64,000 nucleotides of DNA, from assembly GCA_900095095.1 (NCBI GenBank), contig FMBT01000410.1, positions 62,001 to 126,000 on the forward strand. Direction: 5' to 3'. The notes beneath the pieces are model-generated. The model was not told the DNA's origin. It saw only the letters and a list, made by a program, of their open reading frames with translations, and ran no database searches. The stretch is from Fragilariopsis cylindrus CCMP1102 (Eukaryota > Bacillariophyta > Bacillariophyceae > Bacillariales > Bacillariaceae). Position 1 is the stretch's first letter. The number at the start of each line of letters is the position of its first letter. This document shows, one piece after another, positions 37,715 through 48,489 of the stretch. Made by a program: the position numbers and the translations under genes.

Positions 37715-38529
37715 GCACTTTTCCATGATTGTTGTTGTTGATGTTGTTGTTTTTGTTGATTCTCACGATCAATTTGAATATTATTTAATATTTCATTCAT
37801 TGATTTTTGTGAGGGTGGTGGTTTTCCCCATACATTCCGATCTTCATCAGAAAATTCAAACATATCCTCACGTTCCATCTTACTATTTTCAATATCAATA
37901 TCGATATTAATATCATTATTAATATTATTATTATCATTGATAATATCGTCGTCGATTTTATTGCTGTCATTTTTATTGTTATTTTTATTGTTATTTTTAC
38001 TATCATTGTTGTTATTGTTGTTAACGTCATCGTGGTCCTGCAATTCCTCTCCAAATACATGCATCTGCTCATTCTTCCAATCATTTAATTGCCCCTCCAT
38101 CAAATCATTATTAAAGGATGATGATGATGATGATGATGATATCGTATTAGCCGTGCTGATTTGATTACTACTATTATCATCATCATCGTCGTCGTCATCG
38201 TCTTGTTGTTGTCCAATAACAAAATGTTTTTGTTCACGATTAAGTTCTAACATTTGCTCTTGAAAGAATGCGTGTTGATCTTGTCCTGTTTTTATTTCTG
38301 TATTATTATTACTACTACTACTACTACTATCAGTATCAGAAGAAGAGACCTTCGAAGACAGCCATCGTCGACTACTAAAAGTAGATTTATTATTGTTATT
38401 ATTGTTATGATATTGACAATGATGTGTATATAGAGTAGTAGTGCAAGAACTACAAGTAGTACTAATAGTCTTTCGAAGATAATTTACAGCTCCTGCTTTC
38501 GTAGCAGCCGTCTTGATCATCATCATCAT
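36976..38529 (-). CDS. moaC: Cyclic pyranopterin monophosphate synthase (MoaC/CNX3)
   Basis: A single uninterrupted frame of 517 codons from ATG 38529. The last 190 residues are MoaC: [91 protein letters not shown] and a final KTGGKR. MoaC makes cyclic pyranopterin monophosphate, the second enzyme product of molybdenum cofactor synthesis; in eukaryotes it works in mitochondria. The N-terminus (MMMMIKTAATKAGAVNYLRK) is basic and could be a mitochondrial presequence. Between it and the enzyme lie about 300 residues of Asn, Asp, Ser and Gln runs; further runs sit inside the enzyme in loops (after FLPG and after ILPKKQK). Unlike most neighbours it has no frame break. Confidence 0.93.
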
Positions 38530-39139
38530 CAGCTGTCTTCTTGTCGTACGTCGTACGTCGTACGTCGTCGTTATCGTTCAGGTATATAGTTTGGTATGTA
38601 CAGTATGTTTTATGAGATGAAATGAAATGAGAGACAAAATTCACTCCATTGATGCTACTTTGAACTTTGGATCGGTCCGATGTCTTGCTGATGAAATATG
38701 ATGGGTAAATGTTGAATCAATCGGCAGTCGATTTGTCGATTTCAAGCGTTTTCAGTTTTGAAAAGGAAAACAAATCACTGGATGGAACTTTCTTTGACTA
38801 ATATTGAAATAGTAGATAGTAATCGAGTCATGCGGGAATGAAATAATTATCAGAACGCAGAACCAATCAAAAATCTGAACTCATAATAAGAAGTGGTAAG
38901 AAGTGCCGATCAGTTGATGACGATGGGAATTCAAGAATAAAAAATTGTATTCATTGTTGTACGGCAAATTCATAACACGAGGCCAATAATCTCTATTAGA
39001 AGAATTGCTGCACCAATACAAAGAAGAAAGAAATATATTGCACACGACTATACAATACAATACAATACAAGACAAGACAAGACGATACCAGACAAGACAA
39101 GACAAGACAAGACAAGAAAAGCCGACAAAAAATAAAACA
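38530..39139. promoter_or_regulatory. Shared upstream region of divergent moaC and methyltransferase genes
   Basis: Both genes start at the edges of this 610-bp gap. It contains TACGTCG repeats close to the moaC start (about 38548-38568) and a block of ACAAT/ACAAG pentamers (39052-39118) ending about 20 bp before ATG 39140. Confidence 0.5.
39052..39118. repeat. Pentamer microsatellite (ACAAT/ACAAG)n in a 5' leader
   Basis: About a dozen ACAAT then ACAAG units with a short interruption, ending about 20 bp before the methyltransferase ATG. Confidence 0.9.
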
Positions 39140-39313
39140 ATGACGATTGGTGCTGCTACTGCTACTGCTACTGAGATGACAATGGCAGCAGACTCAATTT
39201 CGAACTCGAATTCGAATTCGAACTCGATGAGTACGAGTATTAGTCCATTTGAATGGTTAACATCGCCTGAATCTTTGGGTGGATTGATTCAAGATCACGT
39301 ACTATCACGAAAA

Positions 39314-39345
<32 letters not shown>

Positions 39346-40770
39346 GCCGTCATGTACAGCTTTACATATTGGATGTGGTAGTAGTACAGTAGGAGAATAT
39401 TTAGTACAACAATTAAATTTCTCAAAGGTTGTGAATGCAGATCGTGATCGTGAAATATTAGAATATATGCAACAACGTTGGTGGAATTATAATAATGATA
39501 AGAATAATACTAATAATACTAATATCATTGCCACTAACACTAACGGTCACGGCAATGACACTTCCACAACCAACATCATCAGTACTGATACTTGTGCAAC
39601 GACGACGACGTCTTCGCTGTCATCATTATCATTATCGTGTGCTGACGAAAACAACAAAAAACAACAAAAGCAGTGATAAACGAATGGAATTTTATTGTTA
39701 TGATTACTATAAAGAAAAATTACCAAATCAATATACAGAATATTTTGATTTAGTTATTGATAAAGGTACATTAGATTGTACACTTTGTAGTGATGTACTG
39801 CAGTAGCAGCATTCTTAATAGAAGTTTATACATCACTAAAAAAATCAGCAACAGAATCAAAATCAAGTGATGATGATAATGATAATGATGGAGTAGGAGG
39901 AGTTTATTTAGTTATATCCTATCATGAATTAGATTTAATGTTACCTATGTTACGTGATATGCCTGGTGCTGAATGGACTGTTGATTATACAACTATGGAA
40001 CGACAAATTGAAACCATACCATCAAAACACAGTAATAATAATAATAATAATGGCAGTAATAATAATGGCAGTAATACTAATACTAATGACAATGGTAAGG
40101 AGAAAGAGGGTAGAAATGATAATATTATACAGTCACAACAATCAAGTACTACCAGAAAGCCACTAAATGTATTGATTGCTCGTCGTTGTTGTCATAATAG
40201 TAACATTGAGAAAGAACTGGATTTTAATGCAATATGTCAACACGTCGAAACTGTCAATAATCGATGGTTTCAAGAGAACAACCATTATTAACAGATGAAC
40301 GTATACAAGAATTGAAATATTCATTTTCGGTACTACAAATTGATAATAAAAAGAACATGAACATGACGATAACGATAATGATTTGACAAGAAAGATATGA
40401 AAGATTATGAAGAAAACAATAATAATAATAATGATGATGATGATGATTACGTCGCCGTCCATCAAACACAAACAACAGCAACAACAACAACAACATCCAA
40501 TAAAATTCTAGTAAGATTCTTTCCTAGAAGAAGGATATGATGTAATATTTACTGCAGCTGAACGTGAATCTCTTACATATGAACATTTTTTAGAAGATTG
40601 GTCAGCATTTACATACAAAATGAAACAGATACAGATACAATACAATACAAGTAATAGTGATATTACCGATAAGACAATAGCAATACTACTATAGTAGTAG
40701 TAGTAATAATAGTAGTAGAATGCATATGACATATGAAATGGCATTAAACTTCTTGAGAGAAAATCAATAA
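39140..40770 (+). CDS. Class I SAM methyltransferase, eEF1A-lysine-methyltransferase-like (METTL13 type)
   Basis: ATG 39140 (MTIGAATATATEMT). After a Ser/Asn run come FEWLTSPESLGGLIQDHVL and CTALHIGCGSSTVGEYL, the SAM-binding G-x-G loop (motif I), then VVNADRDREILEYMQ. In the next frame YFDLVIDKGTLDCTLCSDVL is the motif IV equivalent shared with eEF1A lysine methyltransferases (D-K-G-T-L-D). GGVYLVISYHELDLMLPML follows. The tail (EGYDVIFTAAERESLTYEHF, then MTYEMALNFLRENQ) is unassigned. The frame changes near 39680, 39805 and 40290, mostly next to AAC, AAT or CAA repeats. Substrate inferred by family only. Confidence 0.75.
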
Positions 40771-42019
40771 CATACTCACGAAATTAACAAACCATTGACA
40801 CAAAAGAATAGAATAAAATAACATCTCTCAAATCGCTTGTTCCAGGTTCTTTCTCTTGAATAGTAGGTGCTATGTTAGCTTTATTTCAAAAAGGAATCTT
40901 ACTTTTCCCCTCTTAAATAAAGTTTTTCGCCATAATCTGTTCGTAGTGTAGGATTCTGCACGTGTAGGATTAATTGAATTCCGGAATCATCCATTGTGTG
41001 TCGTGATAATATCACGGCGCCACTACAGTACTTCCTCCGGGCAACGCTTAATTCGTACGCGCTATTGGTTGGAATTATTAAACGATAAAAGAGTGTTGAA
41101 CACTTAAAATCTTTGTAAAATCTTTGTAAAATCTTCGCATATTTTTATTTTTTTCGTACATTAAGCATTTTGTTGGTAGATTTTAAATTTTGAAAGTTTT
41201 CGATTCACTCTTCACCCTTTTATTGTGTGAAAATTTCTCAGCACAGTCCACTGCGCGTTTTCCGTTGCATGGAGGAAGTAGCCAAGTCCGCGGAGCATGG
41301 AAGGGTATGTTTCTAATAATAGCCATGCCTTTATTTTTTGCATTTAATTTTCTTGCGTACGTACTTTTAAGTGATATTAAAGCTGTCATAAGGGCCCAAA
41401 AGACGCGCGCTCCAGTGAGTATGTTCTATGATTACACGTACTTTAAAAAAACTATAAATAAATAATGTTAGATTTGATCATGAAATTCAATTTAAACAAA
41501 TTAATTCATAAACAACCACGCCGTGTGTGTGCAGTTTTCGTGAAGTTTAAATACGACCCCGAGAAGTATTAGAATTAGTATTTATCATCATCATTGATGA
41601 TTCGTGGGATGATTCTTCTTCATTCAATTCAATTATTCGATTCATCATTGCCACATACCTTTCATTATTGTTCATTCTTAATTTAAGATCAAAAAGAGAA
41701 GGTTCACGTGATACTACTTCATGATACGTTGGGCCGGGCTGTGTTGAGAAGAATCATCATCCATCTGTATGAACGCTTCGAGTTATACGTATACAAGCTA
41801 AGGCAGACGATTGATTGATTGGCATTACCTATTATTCTCTTTGCTATATATAGTGTTATTTGGTTTTACTTATTACTGTAAGATAGAGAGGTAGGGCATA
41901 GTTGAGTCTTGGTTGTGAGCGTAGTTTGAAAGCAGTTTACAGGTGAAAACCTAACGCATCATTGTCGCGAACATTGAGTTAGTGTCACACTCAATCACTT
42001 ACTCACCCATACATGCAAG
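40771..42019. other. Intergenic with one MITE
   Basis: Gap between two plus-strand genes. Apart from the MITE at 41029-41280 no gene or repeat was recognised. The last few hundred bases would carry the promoter of the large gene starting at 42020. Confidence 0.5.
41029..41280. mobile_element. Stowaway-like MITE, copy 1 (252 bp including TA ends)
   Basis: Left end TACTTCCTCCGGGCAACG; the right end read on the minus strand is TACTTCCTCCATGCAACG. The outer TA pair fits the TA target of Tc1/mariner elements, and CTTCCTCC is close to the CTCCCTCC of Stowaway MITEs. No transposase is encoded. The interior is AT-rich. Two further copies lie at 48152 and 63636. Confidence 0.75.
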
Positions 42020-45000
42020 ATGGCATCACAGTTATTATCACAACAAGTATCTTCTTCAATCGAAGGCAATAATTTTATTGACACTGGTAAAAATTCCCAT
42101 ATCGACATTAACATTGACGCGTGCATTGATACTAGTAATATTACCACAGGTGACAGAATCGATACAAGCAGTCCTACTCCTCCTTCTATTCCTCCTCCTC
42201 CAATCATGACAACAATAAAAACACGTGGTAATAGAATTGAGGACTCGGAATCGGTATCATCGCCAACATCATCATCATCATCATCGCTTCAACAACAGCG
42301 ACAACAACAGCAGCAACTATCACCACGTCAATTATTAAAGAGTGGTAGTAGTAGTAGTAGTAGTAGTAGTAACAACAAAAAACAACTACACGTACAACTC
42401 AAACCGGCATCATCACCTGCTCCATTTTTTACATCCTTTGAGGTACAAAATAAAAAATGTACCGTTTATGTTGGGAATATACCATTCAATAATGATAAAA
42501 AACCGTGTCGTATTTGCTGTTCTTCTTGTTTTGACAACAACTACGATAATGAAGAAGAAAATAATAATAAAGATAATGATAATGAAAAAAAGGAAGATGA
42601 AAAGTACAATGACAATGACGATTGTGAGCACGAGAAGAAAAATAAGGAGATGGAGGACGAAGACGAAGAAGTAGAAGAAGGCGTCGACGAAAAAGCAAAC
42701 AATGACTATGATTATGATAAACAGGGTTGTTGTGATTGTGAAATTGAATTGAAAAAATTTCTTCGAGAAAGGATTCACGCTGCCTTCAAAGTACCGATGA
42801 AAGATATCGGTATTCGAACTGTACGATTTTTTTCTGTCGTTACGAATATGTACGATGTTGATATTGTTAACAACAAAAACAATTGTGATGATGAGGATAA
42901 GGAGGAGGAGGACGACGACGACGTTCATAACAATACGAAACATCATCAAAAATATCAGCAACAATTTCGTCTTCGTCGGCATTCAGCTGCATGTGTTGAA
43001 TTTGATGATCCAAACAATGCAGAATATGCTCTTGCATTGAAGAACACGGCTTTTATTTACGACAACGACAACAGTCCTTCTGGTTCTTCTCGAACAACGT
43101 TAAGGATGAGACGGTGGAATACGAACACGAACACGATAGAATCACCATCACCATCACCACCGAAGCATTTATCACCGAAGCAATCATCGCCAAAGCAATC
43201 AGAGTCACAGCTGCTGCTGGCATTGTCGACACATATACCACCGTTACCAATCACTAACAACAACAAGAGCAACTCAACGACGAATAATGAGAGCGGTGGT
43301 GGAAATAATGATCATGATAACGATAACGATAACGATATCGATACTCCCTTTGAATCTGCTGTTCATGTTGGGAATCTCCCCTCAGGTGTGGTAACTGCAG
43401 ATGATATACGTTTATTTTTCTTTCGACGTATGAGTAAAGCATTTCATGGAGTACCACCACCAAAAATTATCCGTATCGGTGTACGTAGTCGACGTAAGAG
43501 TAATACAAATAACACTACTACTAACGAGATTATTGAAAATGATGCTTATGTTGAATTCCAAGATTCGAGAGTTGCATATCGTGCAACGATATTGAAAAAT
43601 CGACGATGGTATGTTGAACTACATCGTGACTACGATGATAACGAAAACAACAACGAACAGCTACAAAGCGAGAATAACGATAATGTTGACAACAAGAGCA
43701 ATAACAGCAACAATGAGAGTAGAAGTAGTAGTGATATGGAAAGAAAATATAGTGGTAAAATCAACAACAAGGATAGTGATACAATGGCGACAACGATAAC
43801 GACAACGACAACGCAAGCGAAAAATAATAAGAAATGGTGGAAAATGCCAATGTTAGAAATCGAAGCATGGGATTCAAATAGATATGAAATTGATAATTTT
43901 TTCCTCACAGACGATAATAATGCTAACAACAACAACAAAAATAATCAAGAAGAAAACGAACGCGATGATAAGGAGTGTTTACCTGAAAACAACGACGATG
44001 AAGAGGGTAGTAATAGTGATGATGATCCGTCGTCGCTTCAGCAGCGAGTCGGCAACAAAGGGGGGGAGGAAGAAGACAGCGATGATGATAATGGTAATAA
44101 TGATGTGATGGCAAACAAAAATAAGCATGCCGAGAGAAAAGGAACATCAAGGAAACCGCCGACAAGTTCTGTTTGTACAAACGTCGTTGCAGAGTTGAGA
44201 ATGAGGGGATTTCTCATCTGCAAAAATGAAGACAAAATTCCAAACCTTGATCACTTATTTACTACTGACGATGGGAAGAAGGAAGGTCGTTTATGTCACG
44301 GATACGCGTTCAGGGGGAAGGTATGCCGCATTCATAATAGTAACAAATTCCGTCGTAGCAAAAGTAATAATAATAATAATAATAATGGAAATATTGATTG
44401 CGGTTGTGCATACGCCCATATCAATTCCTTCGAGGATATAAAGGATCCTCGTGATCAAATGGCTGTATTATACTACGTCAACAACAATGATGATGTAGAA
44501 TTTGTTCATGGTGAGGGTTGTACACCTCAAGAATTTCTTTTGCGGCAGCAGCAGCAGCAGCAGGAACAATCGAAGAAAAGTGAAAAGAAGAGAGCTGATC
44601 CTGTTTCTACTAATGACAAGATGATGAAGGATGAAAATCCTCAAGACGACAAAGATGACCAACGTAGTATTATCATTCGAGACCTGGAGAAAGAAGTTGA
44701 AGTAACATGTCAAAAGCTGCAGGAGGAAGAACAATTATCACGTACCCGTCAGGAGGAGACCGCCGTCCTCCAGAACCAATGGCGTACCTCACAAGAATCC
44801 ACGGAAGAAATGCTCCAAGAATTACGTAGCAATCTTTCGACGGTACGGCAAGAATTGGTAACGACTCAACAAGAACTTGAGGAAAGTAAACGCGAATGCG
44901 CATCGTTAAAAAATGAAACAACGCAGCAACAACAACAACAACAACAAAATACTACTATCAAAAACAACAACAAGCTATCCCCACTACCTGATATCTCACA

Positions 45001-45787
45001 TTTAGAAGTTTCCAAGTTCAAATATGAATTACAGCAAAGTCAAGCTAATCGCGATCTACCAGAAGAAAGTATTACTGAACATTCGTTTGGCAAATCTTGG
45101 CCATGTGCCAAGTCAAAATTCAGTTCATTCGATAATTTCCTTCATGCTAGTGTACCTACCTTGATGGAAATGTCATACAAGGAGACGACAAACGGGAAAA
45201 CCAAAAAAGTGGAAGGACGGTTTTCACCTGACGAATCACGTTTAGATCTACTACGAACCCCGACCACCACCCAAAATCAGTTATCATTATCTGCTAGTAC
45301 TCTCTTTTTTGAAAATTCCGACGCCTCCCCGATGGTGATGGAAATGCATGCAGTAGACAACGAGATGATAGATCGATTACGGTCCGAATTCGCATTGGTT
45401 GGATCGTTTTACGGTAGTGAGGAGGTTGTAATGAACGGTATATCAACTGTAACAAGATACCTCAAACTCCCCATTGGGGGTGATTCTAGTGGTGAAAAGG
45501 AGAGGAGATACATCAATGTTGATCTTATTCTGACTATTCCGAATGGTTATCCTGTCAGGGGGATCATCGGGGTAGGTACTCGTATACCTGATGGTGATTC
45601 CGTATGTGAAGGCTCTCATTCTGGTGCGAAAATTGAATTAGAACATTATCTCTCGAGTTTGCTCAGCGTTTGTCAATTGGAAGCGCAAGTTTGTCAGGGA
45701 AAAGAAGCATTGCTTAACATATTAGCAACGGCCGAAAACTGGGTAACAAATGATGATCCATATCCAAAAAAAGAGGAAAAACTGTAG
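42020..45787 (+). CDS. RRM-RRM-CCCH-like-coiled coil-RWD protein
   Basis: One open frame of 1255 codons. Parts I can see: RRM 1 at about residues 145-365, with CTVYVGNIPF (RNP2-like) and AACVEFDDPNNAEYALAL (RNP1-like) separated by a long acidic insert; RRM 2 at about 445-540 (SAVHVGNLPSG, NDAYVEFQDSRVAYRA); a Cys/His cluster at about 757-800 (CHGYAFRGKVCRIHN, CGCAYAH) resembling a CCCH zinc finger; a coiled coil at about 883-965; and a C-terminal RWD-like domain at about 1105-1243 with VDLILTIPNGYPVRG (the YPxxx hairpin) and GKEALLNILATAENWV. Asn, Asp, Gln and Ser runs separate them. RRM and CCCH parts bind RNA; RWD domains bind partners such as GCN1 or ubiquitin enzymes. A role in RNA or translation control is inferred. 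I do not know this combination from described families. Confidence 0.75.
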   Translation: MASQLLSQQVSSSIEGNNFIDTGKNSHIDINIDACIDTSNITTGDRIDTSSPTPPSIPPPPIMTTIKTRGNRIEDSESVSSPTSSSSSSLQQQRQQQQQLSPRQLLKSGSSSSSSSSNNKKQLHVQLKPASSPAPFFTSFEVQNKKCTVYVGNIPFNNDKKPCRICCSSCFDNNYDNEEENNNKDNDNEKKEDEKYNDNDDCEHEKKNKEMEDEDEEVEEGVDEKANNDYDYDKQGCCDCEIELKKFLRERIHAAFKVPMKDIGIRTVRFFSVVTNMYDVDIVNNKNNCDDEDKEEEDDDDVHNNTKHHQKYQQQFRLRRHSAACVEFDDPNNAEYALALKNTAFIYDNDNSPSGSSRTTLRMRRWNTNTNTIESPSPSPPKHLSPKQSSPKQSESQLLLALSTHIPPLPITNNNKSNSTTNNESGGGNNDHDNDNDNDIDTPFESAVHVGNLPSGVVTADDIRLFFFRRMSKAFHGVPPPKIIRIGVRSRRKSNTNNTTTNEIIENDAYVEFQDSRVAYRATILKNRRWYVELHRDYDDNENNNEQLQSENNDNVDNKSNNSNNESRSSSDMERKYSGKINNKDSDTMATTITTTTTQAKNNKKWWKMPMLEIEAWDSNRYEIDNFFLTDDNNANNNNKNNQEENERDDKECLPENNDDEEGSNSDDDPSSLQQRVGNKGGEEEDSDDDNGNNDVMANKNKHAERKGTSRKPPTSSVCTNVVAELRMRGFLICKNEDKIPNLDHLFTTDDGKKEGRLCHGYAFRGKVCRIHNSNKFRRSKSNNNNNNNGNIDCGCAYAHINSFEDIKDPRDQMAVLYYVNNNDDVEFVHGEGCTPQEFLLRQQQQQQEQSKKSEKKRADPVSTNDKMMKDENPQDDKDDQRSIIIRDLEKEVEVTCQKLQEEEQLSRTRQEETAVLQNQWRTSQESTEEMLQELRSNLSTVRQELVTTQQELEESKRECASLKNETTQQQQQQQQNTTIKNNNKLSPLPDISHLEVSKFKYELQQSQANRDLPEESITEHSFGKSWPCAKSKFSSFDNFLHASVPTLMEMSYKETTNGKTKKVEGRFSPDESRLDLLRTPTTTQNQLSLSASTLFFENSDASPMVMEMHAVDNEMIDRLRSEFALVGSFYGSEEVVMNGISTVTRYLKLPIGGDSSGEKERRYINVDLILTIPNGYPVRGIIGVGTRIPDGDSVCEGSHSGAKIELEHYLSSLLSVCQLEAQVCQGKEALLNILATAENWVTNDDPYPKKEEKL

Positions 45788-47280
45788 CGATGATCCAACT
45801 AGCATCCCGAAGAATTCAGTTCACTCAGTTTTAACGGGGAAATACGTTACGTAGTCAACCGCTCAAGTTACATCCCAAAAACACTCAACACGATATCTAT
45901 CACTCATATTGTAGGCAATACAATCCTAACTAAAACCACCAAGACCAACGCGTATTCCATCCAAATTGCCGTCGTTCAACTCAACTCAACTCAACTATAT
46001 ATCAATATCACCACTCACTTCACCTTAGTTATCGACCCCCCAAACTCATCAACCACAAGCTCAAGTCCTTCCATCCTGAGTTCTATTCTTACCGGTACTT
46101 CCGGTGCCAACTTATTTGACCCAATTTCCACCAAGTTCTCTACCGACTTGTGTTCCAAGTCTTTACCCAAGTGCTGCTACTCACTCTGTTTCTACTCTTG
46201 ATTTGAGTGCTGCACCAAGTTCTATCCCAAGTTCTGTTCCTAATTCGAGTGCCAACTAATGACGACTTTCCATCTATGATCTAAGCACATCATCTATCAG
46301 TCACGATCCAAGTGCTGCTCCTAGAAGCTCTATTCCTACTCTTGATCTGGGTGCTTCACCAAGTTCTACTCACAAGTTCTACTCCAAGTACAAGTTCTCT
46401 ACCGACTTGTGTTACAAGTCTTTATCCAAGTGCTGCTACTCACTCTGTTCCATCCTTGGTCTGAGTGATGCACCAAGTTCTATCCCAAGTTCTATTCTTA
46501 ATTCGAGTGCCAACTTAATTGTGATTTTTCATCCATTATCTAAGCACATCACCTATCAATCTCGATTCAAGTGATGTTCCTACACAGAAGCTCTATTCCT
46601 AATCTTGATCTGGGTGGTGCACCAAGTTCTATCCCAAGTACTGTTCCTAGTTCGTTCTACTCCCAGGTCTTGACCCAAAGTGCAGCCCCCAACAATCTTG
46701 AGCTTAAAGTCCTGTTCCTATTAGCTCTGTTCCTACTAGTCTTGATCCAAAGAAAGTGGTGGCGCACCAAAGGGCTATTCCAAATTAGTGTTTGGAATTC
46801 TAGCTCTCTTCCAAGTGCTATTCCTAGCTAGCACCCGACCAAGTCAGGTCAGGTCAGGTCAGGTCAAGTTTGTCGTGGAAAGGCTTTTCCCAATTCTATT
46901 ATACCAGCGCTTATTTTTAATTGAATGAGTACAGTGTTGTTCCTACTACTGTAGTTCAGAGCCGATAACATTCCCATCAAAGTAACTTTCCCAGCAGTTT
47001 GTTACGAGCACATGTCTTTTCTTATTCCAAGGCTGAGCTCTATTATTTATGTCATAATATATATATACGTCGTTATATAATAATCTTTACGTACAACTAC
47101 GAAAATTGTTTGATTTTACTATAACAGTTTATATAAATTGCAAAACTATTTTTTGTAGATATTTGGTATCTTGAACTAATACTATACAGTAAAGCTAGTA
47201 GGTAGGACTAGAAGTACATTCAGTAGCTATACGTATTATATTATTATGTAGTAATTTTCTATATTACTTCGAGATAGTAT
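45788..47280. other. Intergenic with a degenerate Ser/Pro-type tandem repeat
   Basis: The gap lies between a plus-strand gene ending at 45787 and a minus-strand gene ending at 47281. Its middle is a repeat listed separately (46050-46830). It also has an AGGTC pentamer run (about 46838-46868). No intact gene is seen. Confidence 0.55.
46050..46830. repeat. Degenerate tandem repeat, long period 259 bp, built from AAGTTCTATCCC-like units
   Basis: ACCGACTTGTGTT, AAGTGCTGCTACTCACTCTG and GAGTGCCAACT recur at about 259-bp spacing (ACCGACTTG at 46142 and 46401). Within each period short units AGTTCTATCCCAAGTTCT recur and would encode Pro-Ser-Ser-Ile in one plus frame (GAPSSIPSTVPSS at about 46.6 kb). 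Stops in every frame show it is not coding now; it may be a dead Pro/Ser-rich gene. Confidence 0.75.
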
Positions 47281-47982
47281 CTACTCGGTTTCGTATTCAA
47301 TTCCGTATATTTTCATAAGCCTTTCTATTTTTTTTCGTAGCCTTGTAGCTTCCAATAAGTCTTCTTCTTCTTTATTGCTATTGATGTTGCTGTTTTTTTC
47401 TAATTCGATATTTAATTTCAATCTCAGTCGTTCTAATTCTTCGTATACTCTTTGTGGTTCATCCTCCTCTACTTCTACTTCTTCGCCTAATATTAACGAT
47501 TGTTGTTGTCCAGCAACTTCAACAAAGTCAAATCTTGGCAGTTTCAACCATGGTAATGGATCATTGTTACCATCATTGTTGTTGATGTTGTTGTTGTTGT
47601 CTCCATTATTTCTTGTATTAGTAGCAGGACGATATCCACTTTTGTTGTACCCTTTTCCGTCTTTTAAAAATGCACCTAATCCTTGATCACCTTCCAACAT
47701 TTGATTGATGAATGATTGAGCTGCTATTAATAATAGTATTGCAATTATCGCTATAAATAATGGTGAAGAAATTGGATTATCAGGTAAAAGAAACATTGTT
47801 GTATCAATTCCGTTACTAGTTGAAGAAATTAACGTCGTCGTCGTCGTCATCGTCGTCGTCGTCATCGTGGATGATGTCATCATCGTGCTTGTGGGCAATA
47901 ACGAACACGACGACGATGACGACAAATATCCAAAAGATCCGATGATATTTGACACAGGAACGTATGAAGCTGTGACCATCAT
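47281..47982 (-). CDS. Single-pass membrane protein, unrecognised
   Basis: ATG at 47982 (MMVTASYVPVSN) in an uninterrupted frame of 233 codons. A Ser/Thr-rich head (MTTTTMTTTTT) is followed by one membrane helix (PLFIAIIAILLLIAAQSFIN), then FINQMLEGDQGLGAFLKDGK, an Asn run, DPLPWLKLPRFDFVEVAGQ, and an acidic, probably coiled-coil tail (VYEELERLRLKLNIELEK, LRKKIERLMKIYGIEYE). The PWLKLPRFDFVEV block looks conserved, but I cannot name the family. A signal anchor or plastid membrane protein are both possible. Confidence 0.6.
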   Translation of the reverse strand: MMVTASYVPVSNIIGSFGYLSSSSSCSLLPTSTMMTSSTMTTTTMTTTTTLISSTSNGIDTTMFLLPDNPISSPLFIAIIAILLLIAAQSFINQMLEGDQGLGAFLKDGKGYNKSGYRPATNTRNNGDNNNNINNNDGNNDPLPWLKLPRFDFVEVAGQQQSLILGEEVEVEEDEPQRVYEELERLRLKLNIELEKNSNINSNKEEEDLLEATRLRKKIERLMKIYGIEYETE

Positions 47983-48151
47983 ATTTCTTTCAAGCAATTG
48001 TTTCTGCGACTTTCCTATCGCATACCGTACTTGTATAATAAGGAATCTATTATGATGATTTCGGTTGTTGTTATTACGATATTAATATTAATACCGTATG
48101 GGTGTTCAAAAAAAGAATCTACTGGTACTACAATATGATGATTTCGGTTGT

Positions 48152-48365
48152 TACTTCCTCCAGCGAACGCAAACTGCTTAGGGGCTATCGAATGGAATTA
48201 TCACACCATAAATCTTGTTCGAACCATTAAAATCTACTCACAAAATACGAAATGTACGAAAAAAGAAAAGAAAAAACGAAGCTTTTAAGGGTTTCCGTGC
48301 GCATTTATTCGGCGATAATTCCAGGCAATATCTCCGTACGCAGTTTGCGTTAGCTGGAGGAAGTA
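48152..48365. mobile_element. Stowaway-like MITE, copy 2 (214 bp including TA ends)
   Basis: The two ends form a 26-bp inverted repeat with one mismatch, beginning TACTTCCTCCAGCGAACG on the left and TACTTCCTCCAGCTAACG on the right (minus strand). The TA ends and the CTTCCTCC tip match copies 1 and 3. No transposase frame; short, AT-rich interior. Confidence 0.85.
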
Positions 48366-48467
48366 TTATGGATTTATTGAAGATTGAATTTGGTTGTCGG
48401 ATAACTAGCGATTGTTCTCTTGAAACTAAAAAGAAATTTTGGGGGTAGAATCGTATTTCCTAGGGGG

Positions 48468-48489
48468 AAGGGGGGCAGAGCCCCCTTTC
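48468..48489. other. GC-rich hairpin
   Basis: GAAGGGGGGC and GCCCCCTTTC form a ten-base stem with one mismatch around AGA. It stands out in AT-rich DNA. No gene ends here, so a terminator role is not supported. Confidence 0.6.

Noticed and set aside
48468-48489. GC-rich hairpin as a transcription terminator
   Set aside because: No gene ends there, and intrinsic hairpin terminators are not the mode of nuclear protein genes.
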